From Oceanicola sp. 22II-s10i (GTDB lineage Bacteria > Pseudomonadota > Alphaproteobacteria > Rhodobacterales > Rhodobacteraceae): a stretch of 64,000 bases of DNA. Position 1 is the stretch's first letter; every line of letters begins with the position of its first letter. A model generated the notes under the pieces. The model saw only the letters and a list, made by a program, of their open reading frames with translations, was not told the DNA's origin and searched no databases. Below are positions 59,093 to 64,000 of this stretch, one piece after another. Made by a program: the position numbers and the translations under genes. The stretch spans positions 594,501 through 658,500 of the forward strand of contig NZ_AQQU01000001.1 in the NCBI RefSeq assembly GCF_002210105.1, written 5' to 3'.

Positions 59093-59953
59093 TCAGCCCA
59101 GCCGGGCGAGACCGTTGTTCAGAACCACGACGTCACGTTCGACGACGCGGGCGCGGAAGCTGTAGTCGTCGCCGTCGCGCCAAATCTCGGTGCGGATCGT
59201 CTCGCCCGGATAGACCGGCGAGGAGAAGCGCAGCTGCAGGTGCTTGAGCCTCGAGAAATCGCCGCCGGCCAGCGCCTCGGTGATCGACCAGGACGCGACC
59301 CCGAGCGAGCAGAGCCCATGCAGGATCGGCCGCTCGAACCCGGCCTGACGTGCGACCTCGGGGTCGGCGTGCAACGGGTTCATGTCGCCCGACAGGCGAT
59401 AGACCAGCGCGGCGCCCTCGGGCGTCTTGAAGTCGTGATAGGTCTGCGGATCACCCGCGGGCATCGTGTGGACCGGGCGGACGGCATCGTCGGACCCGCC
59501 GAAGCCGCCATCGCCCCGCGCGAACGAGGTGCTTTCGACCGTGGCGATCAGCGAACCCGTCGCCTTGTCGGTGATCTCGCGAGTGGAGTAGATCAGCGCG
59601 CCCTTGTCGGCGCCCTTGTCGACGATCCCGGTGATACGCGTCTTGCCCAGCAGGGTGCCCTCGGCGGGCAGCGGCGCGTGCAGCGTCAGGCTCTGTTCGC
59701 CGTGCAGGATCTTCTGCCAGGTCAGGCCGGTGTCCGGCTCCATCGCCCAGAAACCGGGATAGCCGATGACGTTGACCATCGCGGGCAGCGCGCCGAACCC
59801 TTCGGCGCGTTCATAGACGGCGCGGAGGTGCGAGGGGTTCAGCGGATCGGTCCCGAGGCCGAGGCCAAGCGCGTAGAGAATCGTGTCTTTCGCGGTGTAG
59901 GTATGTTCCACGATGGGGAACGCGCGCGACATCAGGGCGTGGTAATCAATCAT
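59093..59953 (-). CDS. MaoC family 2-enoyl-CoA hydratase 2 (double hot-dog)
   Basis: A 286-residue double hot-dog protein. The hydratase-2 motif YRLSGDMNPLHADPEVARQA is at residues 185-204 with catalytic Asp190 and His195, followed by GFERPILHGLCSLGVASW. This type makes (3R)-hydroxyacyl-CoA and is the usual partner of the MFE-2-like SDR at 49689. It is the first gene of the MaoC-DUF35-thiolase-SDR-CoA transferase operon, with a MarR-type site 28-54 bases upstream. A longer frame to 60307 overlaps the divergent gene and is rejected. Confidence 0.92.
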   Translation of the reverse strand: MIDYHALMSRAFPIVEHTYTAKDTILYALGLGLGTDPLNPSHLRAVYERAEGFGALPAMVNVIGYPGFWAMEPDTGLTWQKILHGEQSLTLHAPLPAEGTLLGKTRITGIVDKGADKGALIYSTREITDKATGSLIATVESTSFARGDGGFGGSDDAVRPVHTMPAGDPQTYHDFKTPEGAALVYRLSGDMNPLHADPEVARQAGFERPILHGLCSLGVASWSITEALAGGDFSRLKHLQLRFSSPVYPGETIRTEIWRDGDDYSFRARVVERDVVVLNNGLARLG

Positions 59954-59980
59954 GACGTCTCCTCCTGTCGAGGTAATTAC

Positions 59981-60007
59981 ATAGCTCGATAATCGTTTGC
60001 AAGCTAA
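59981..60007 (+). promoter_or_regulatory. MarR operator-like site 2 (MaoC/ACAD divergon)
   Basis: ATAGCTCG ... CAAGCTAA with an 11-base centre, 22 of 27 bases identical to the site at 50630. It sits between the divergent MaoC (59953) and acyl-CoA dehydrogenase (60109) starts, very close to the MaoC start, so repressor binding would block its promoter. Confidence 0.75.
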
Positions 60008-60108
60008 TTGAATTGAGCGCAACCCCGCTTGCACGCCGCACCGCACCGCCGCACAAAGTGAAACGACCGGCCCCGAGCCGGGCCATCGGCACTGCGGAGG
60101 AGGGCGCC

Positions 60109-61242
60109 ATGATTCTCGACGACAACCAGGAAATGGTCCGCGACATGGCCCGCCGCTTTGCCACCGGACGGCTGGCCCCGAACGCGGCCGACTGGGACCG
60201 GACCGGCGCCTTCCCCAAGGCCGAACTGGCCGAGATGGGTGCGCTCGGCCTGATGGGGATGCTGGTGCCCGAGGACTGGGACGGCGCGATGTCGGACCAC
60301 ATCGCATATGCCCTGGCGCTGGAGGAGATCGCGGCGGGCGACGGCGGCATCTCGACGATCATGTCGGTGCACAACTCGGTCGGCTGCGTGCCGATCCTGC
60401 GCTACGGCACCGAGGCGCAGAAAGAGACGTTCCTGCGACCCATGGCGCGCGGCGAAAAGCTGGGTGCCTTCTGTCTGACCGAACCGCACGCCGGGTCCGA
60501 CGCCTCGGCGCTCAAGACACGTGCGGTGCGGACGAACGCGGGGTGGCGGCTTAACGGGGTCAAGCAGTTCATCACCTCGGGGCAGAATGCGGACGTGGCG
60601 ATCGTCTTTGCCGTGACGGATCCGGAGGCGGGCAAGAAGGGCATCTCCGCCTTCATCGTGCCGACCGATACGCCCGGCTACCGCGTCGCCTCGCTTGAGA
60701 AGAAGCTGGGCCAGACCCTGTCGGACACCGCGCAGATCGCGTTCGAGGATCTGGAGATCCCGCACGAGAACCTGCTGGGCGACGAGGGCGCGGGCTATCG
60801 CATCGCGCTGTCGAACCTCGAAGGCGGGCGCATCGGCATCGCCGCGCAATCCGTCGGCATGGCGCGGGCGGCGCTGGACCATGCCGTGACCTATGCGAAC
60901 GACCGCGAGAGCATGGGGTCGAAGCTGATGGGGCATCAGGCCGTCGCCTTCCGCCTCGCCGACATGGCCACGCAGGTCGAGGTGGCGCACCAGATGGTGC
61001 TGCACGCCGCCGCCCTGCGCGACGCCGGGCGGCCCGCGCTCAAGGAGGCGTCGATGGCCAAGCTGTTCGCTTCGGAGATGGCGGAAAGGGTGTGTTCCGC
61101 CGCGATCCAGACCTTCGGCGGCTATGGCTACACCCGCGATTTCCCGGTCGAGAAGATCTATCGCGACGTCCGTGTCTGCCAGATCTACGAGGGCACCAGC
61201 GACATCCAGCGGCTTGTCATCGCCCGCGCGCTGGCCAGCTGA
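60109..61242 (+). CDS. Acyl-CoA dehydrogenase (short/branched-chain type)
   Basis: A 377-residue ACAD with the complete short-chain signature. FAD-binding segments are [20 protein letters not shown] and [19 protein letters not shown]; the C-terminal [20 protein letters not shown] leads to the catalytic Glu361 in [10 protein letters not shown]. The ATG at 60109 has GGAGGAGGG; the open frame from 60013 lacks a ribosome site. It is divergent from the MaoC operon with a MarR-type site in the gap. It probably catalyses the first oxidation of a short or methyl-branched acyl-CoA in the island. Confidence 0.93.
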   Translation: MILDDNQEMVRDMARRFATGRLAPNAADWDRTGAFPKAELAEMGALGLMGMLVPEDWDGAMSDHIAYALALEEIAAGDGGISTIMSVHNSVGCVPILRYGTEAQKETFLRPMARGEKLGAFCLTEPHAGSDASALKTRAVRTNAGWRLNGVKQFITSGQNADVAIVFAVTDPEAGKKGISAFIVPTDTPGYRVASLEKKLGQTLSDTAQIAFEDLEIPHENLLGDEGAGYRIALSNLEGGRIGIAAQSVGMARAALDHAVTYANDRESMGSKLMGHQAVAFRLADMATQVEVAHQMVLHAAALRDAGRPALKEASMAKLFASEMAERVCSAAIQTFGGYGYTRDFPVEKIYRDVRVCQIYEGTSDIQRLVIARALAS

Positions 61243-61333
61243 CGCCGCTTCATCCGCGCAAAGACCCGTCGCGCCGATTGGAGTGGCGCGCGGCATGTTG
61301 TAGCCTCCGCCGCAAAAGCAGGAGGATCCCGCC

Positions 61334-63586
61334 ATGGCCGACGGAAACACGAGACGCACGCATGTGACCTCAAGCCACTGGGGCGCGTTCGAGGTCGACG
61401 TGGAAGGCGACCGCATCGTCGCCACCCGCCCCTTTTCTCAGGATCCGCACCCCAGCGACATCCCGGCCATCGTCCCCGCCGCCGTGCACCATTCCAGCCG
61501 GGTCGCGCGCCCGTCAATCCGCCGCGGCTGGCTGGACCGGCGCGAGCGGATGGGGCGCGGGACGGACGATTATGTGGAACTGCCATGGGACGAGGCGCTG
61601 GACATCGCGGCGGCCGAGATCGACCGCATCCGCAAGACGCACGGGAACGAGGCGATCTTCGGCGGCTCCTACGGCTGGTCCTCGGCGGGCCGGTTCCACC
61701 ACGCGCAGAGCCAGGCGCACCGGTTCCTGAACTGCGCGGGCGGCTATGTCGCCTCGTTCGGCAGCTACTCCACCGGCTGCGCCAGCGCGATCATGCCGCA
61801 TGTCTTCGGCGTGGTGTTCCAGAAGCTGCTCTATGAATGCCAGGACGGCTGGCACACCATCCACGAGCATACCGAAACGCTGGTGATGTTCGGGGGGATC
61901 AACCCCAAGAATTCCCAGGTCAGCATGGGCGGCATGACCGAACACGGCACGGCCGGCTGGATGCAGCGCATCCTCGACAAGGGCACCCGCTGCGTGAACA
62001 TCGGCCCGCAGCGCACCGACGCGGTGGACGGCTGCGAATGGCTGCCGCTGACGCCGGGGTCGGACACCGCGATGATGCTGGCGCTGGCGTTCGTGCTGGA
62101 AAGCGAGGGGCTGGCCGATCACGCCTTCCTCGACCGCTACACCACCGGCTTCGACCGGTTCCGGCCCTACCTGATGGGCGAGACGGACGGTCAGCCCAAG
62201 ACGCCGGAATGGGCCGCGCCGCTCTGTGGTGTCGAGCCGGAGACGATCCGCGAACTGGCGCGGCGTATGGCGGCGACGCGGACGCTGATCACCGTGTCGT
62301 GGTCACTGCAGCGCGGGCATCACGGGGAACAGCCGTTCTGGATGTCCGCCGTACTCGCCTCGATGCTGGGCCAGATCGGCCTGCCGGGTGGCGGGGTCGG
62401 CTACGGTTACGGGGCCATCGGCGGGATCGGCAAGTCGCTGATGGGGCTGACCGGCATGACGTTTTCCCAAAAGCAGAACCCGGTGAAACGCTTCATCCCC
62501 GTCGCCCGGATCGCGGACATGCTGCGCAATCCCGGCGTGCCCTACGACTTCAACGGACGGAACGAGCCCTATCCCGACATTCGCCTCGTCTACTGGGCGG
62601 GGGGCAACCCGTTCCATCACCACCAGGACCTGAACGCGCTGCACGAGGCATGGCAGAAGCCCGAGACGATCATCGTCAACGAACCGTGGTGGACCCCGAC
62701 CGCCAAGCGCGCGGACATCGTGTTTCCGGCGACAACGCCCTACGAGCGCGAGGATATCGGGCGCGCGCCGACGGACGATTACCTGTTCTACATGCCCGCG
62801 ATGATCCCCCCGGTCGGCGAGGCGCGGGATGACTACGACATCCTGACCGGGCTCGCCGAACGGATGGGGATCGGTGCGGATTTCACGGAGGGCAAGACCT
62901 CCGCCGAATGGATCCGCGAGCTTTACGCAGATTACCGCGAACGGGCTGCGTCCAAGGGGATCGAGGTGCCGGAGTTCGACGGGCTGGTGGAGCAGAACTG
63001 GATGCAGCTGCCGATCCGCGATCCCGGCCCGAACCGCGAGCTGTTCGCGCCGTTCCGCGAGGACCCGGAGGGATCGCCGCTCGGGACACCGTCGGGCAAG
63101 ATCGAGATCTTCTCCGAGACCATCGACGGGTTTGGCTATGACGACTGCCCCGGCCATCCGGTCTGGCTGCCCGCCGACGAATGGCTGGGCAATGCGACCG
63201 TGGATTACCCGCTGCACATGGTCTCGCCCCAGCCGGGCGACAAGCTGCACAGCCAGCTTGAGGCCGCCCTGCGCGATGTCGAGGGCGCGCGCCCCGTGGC
63301 ACTGGCGATCCATCCGGACGACGCCGCTGCGCGCGGAATCGAGGGGCGCGAGATCGTGCGGGTGTTCAACGCGCGCGGCGCCTGCCGGGCGCGGGCGACG
63401 CTGACGCGGGACATCCGTCCCGGCGTCGTCGCGCTTCCGACCGGCGCATGGTTCGGCGATCCGGGCGGCAACATCGACCCGGACGGCAACCCCAACGTGC
63501 TGACCCGCGACGTCGGCACCTCGCGCCTCGGGCAGGGGTGCAGCGCGCATACCGCGCTGGTCGAGGTGGCGAAGCTGGAGCGCTAG
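61334..63586 (+). CDS. Molybdopterin-dependent oxidoreductase, BisC/TorA (DMSO reductase) family
   Basis: A 750-residue bis-MGD enzyme of the DMSO reductase family. The Mo-ligand region is FGGSYGWSSAGRFHHAQ with Ser117 as the probable ligand, as in DMSO, TMAO and biotin sulfoxide reductases; FGSYSTGCASAIMPHVFGV follows. There is no N-terminal Cys cluster for a 4Fe-4S centre and no Tat or Sec signal, so it should be cytoplasmic, like biotin/methionine sulfoxide reductase BisC. Guanosine-binding segments such as VYWAGGNPFHHHQDLN are present. The ATG at 61334 has AGGAGG at good spacing. It stands alone; its stop overlaps that of convergent putA by 2 bases. Confidence 0.9.
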   Translation: MADGNTRRTHVTSSHWGAFEVDVEGDRIVATRPFSQDPHPSDIPAIVPAAVHHSSRVARPSIRRGWLDRRERMGRGTDDYVELPWDEALDIAAAEIDRIRKTHGNEAIFGGSYGWSSAGRFHHAQSQAHRFLNCAGGYVASFGSYSTGCASAIMPHVFGVVFQKLLYECQDGWHTIHEHTETLVMFGGINPKNSQVSMGGMTEHGTAGWMQRILDKGTRCVNIGPQRTDAVDGCEWLPLTPGSDTAMMLALAFVLESEGLADHAFLDRYTTGFDRFRPYLMGETDGQPKTPEWAAPLCGVEPETIRELARRMAATRTLITVSWSLQRGHHGEQPFWMSAVLASMLGQIGLPGGGVGYGYGAIGGIGKSLMGLTGMTFSQKQNPVKRFIPVARIADMLRNPGVPYDFNGRNEPYPDIRLVYWAGGNPFHHHQDLNALHEAWQKPETIIVNEPWWTPTAKRADIVFPATTPYEREDIGRAPTDDYLFYMPAMIPPVGEARDDYDILTGLAERMGIGADFTEGKTSAEWIRELYADYRERAASKGIEVPEFDGLVEQNWMQLPIRDPGPNRELFAPFREDPEGSPLGTPSGKIEIFSETIDGFGYDDCPGHPVWLPADEWLGNATVDYPLHMVSPQPGDKLHSQLEAALRDVEGARPVALAIHPDDAAARGIEGREIVRVFNARGACRARATLTRDIRPGVVALPTGAWFGDPGGNIDPDGNPNVLTRDVGTSRLGQGCSAHTALVEVAKLER

Positions 63587-64000
63587 CGCCCCGCCAACAG
63601 CGCGGCATTGCCGCCCGCAGCCGTGGTGTCCACGCAGAGGTGCCGCTCGTGCATCGCGTGGGCGGTGTCCGGCTGGCCGGTGATCAGCGGGATGATCGGG
63701 CCGTCGCGGTCCGCCAGCGCGCGGGCGTAGGCGCGGGCGGTGGCGGAGTCGCCCCACCACAGGACGCCCCCGATCCGGTCGAGCGATTTCAGCGCCTCGG
63801 GCGGCAGTGATCCGTCGACGGCGACGGCCCTGCCGCCAAGCGCCTCGACCTGCTGCACCTGGTCTGACGCCGCACCTCCGGGTCCGAGGCAGAGCACCGG
63901 CGCGCGGGGTGACAGGCTGAGGCGGTTCAGCTCTCCGGTCGGGCCGGGGAGCTGGGTGTATTGAGGCTCCGACGGTCGGGACGCCGCCGCCTCCAGCGCC
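63583..64000 (-). CDS. putA: PutA proline dehydrogenase / P5C dehydrogenase, C-terminal fragment (cut by window edge)
   Basis: About 138 C-terminal residues of an open frame that continues past the right edge. The segments LPGPTGELNRLSLSPRAPVL and the end ERHLCVDTTAAGGNAALLA are typical of the extreme C-terminus of bifunctional PutA, which oxidises proline to glutamate. The catalytic domains lie outside the window. It is convergent with the molybdoenzyme gene; the two stop codons share bases 63584-63585. Confidence 0.85.
   Translation of the reverse strand, partial: ALEAAASRPSEPQYTQLPGPTGELNRLSLSPRAPVLCLGPGGAASDQVQQVEALGGRAVAVDGSLPPEALKSLDRIGGVLWWGDSATARAYARALADRDGPIIPLITGQPDTAHAMHERHLCVDTTAAGGNAALLAGR

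Noticed and set aside
1-64000. tRNA, rRNA, CRISPR, transposase, integrase or prophage genes
   Set aside because: No such gene or repeat array was recognised. Base composition and gene style look even across the window, so no island boundary is claimed.

Overview
The window looks like chromosomal DNA of a high-GC alphaproteobacterium, most likely a Rhodobacterales (Roseobacter-type) heterotroph. The evidence is strong G/C bias at third codon positions, long antisense shadow frames, many TRAP/TTT/ABC organic-acid transporters, and a PutA C-terminus at the right edge. This is inferred from style and gene content, not from a marker gene. I see no rRNA, tRNA, CRISPR array, insertion sequence or phage gene. 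Almost every gene concerns uptake, CoA activation and breakdown of carboxylic acids.

Layout. (1) 1-5.2 kb, minus strand: five genes (CoA transferase, BadI/MenB-type crotonase, AliA-like CoA ligase, enoyl-CoA hydratase, SDR) that resemble the cyclohexanecarboxylate (alicyclic ring) route. (2) 5.3-13.9 kb: a sigma-54 gene (rpoN) divergent from a sigma-54-dependent activator, then a CMD-fold protein, an MmgE/PrpD protein and a TctB-TctA-TctC transporter. Five near-perfect -24/-12 promoters lie here: before the ring operon, rpoN itself, the CMD gene, tctB and tctC. I found none in the other intergenic regions, so rpoN and the activator look like a local dedicated circuit. (3) 13.9-16.8 kb: LysR regulator, double-GNAT protein, AEC transporter. 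(4) 17-24.6 kb: a TRAP transporter and a CoA transferase / acyl-CoA dehydrogenase / MaoC / CitE-like operon that would suit C5 dicarboxylates (methylsuccinate, mesaconate, itaconate), divergent from an IclR gene with strong operator palindromes. (5) 24.6-27.9 kb: LuxR-type regulator, thiolase, CoA ligase.

(6) 28-42 kb: a GntR regulator, an ALDH-epimerase-lactonase-PrpD operon divergent from a branched-chain-type ABC transporter plus TcuA-like dehydrogenase, and PrpF plus methylisocitrate-lyase-like genes. PrpD, PrpF and a PrpB-like lyase occur together without a citrate/methylcitrate synthase, which suggests breakdown of an imported tricarballylate- or alkylcitrate-like acid. A shared operator-like motif precedes gntR, both divergent operons, the PrpF/lyase pair and the TRAP operon at 17-20 kb.

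(7) 42-61 kb: a beta-oxidation island: TRAP transporter plus CoA ligase, alpha-methylacyl-CoA racemase, nitronate-monooxygenase-like protein, MarR regulator, SDRs, two acyl-CoA dehydrogenases, a second ligase, crotonase, fused double CoA transferase, thiolase with its DUF35 partner, and a hydratase-2 MaoC protein. Three copies of a 27-bp operator-like element with fixed spacing sit upstream of three of its transcription units, which suggests a MarR regulon for a methyl-branched or cyclic acid. (8) 61.3-64 kb: a cluster-less molybdopterin oxidoreductase (BisC-like) and the convergent 3' end of putA.

Functions are assigned from recognisable family motifs. Substrates are inference. No intergenic stretch exceeds 300 bases.
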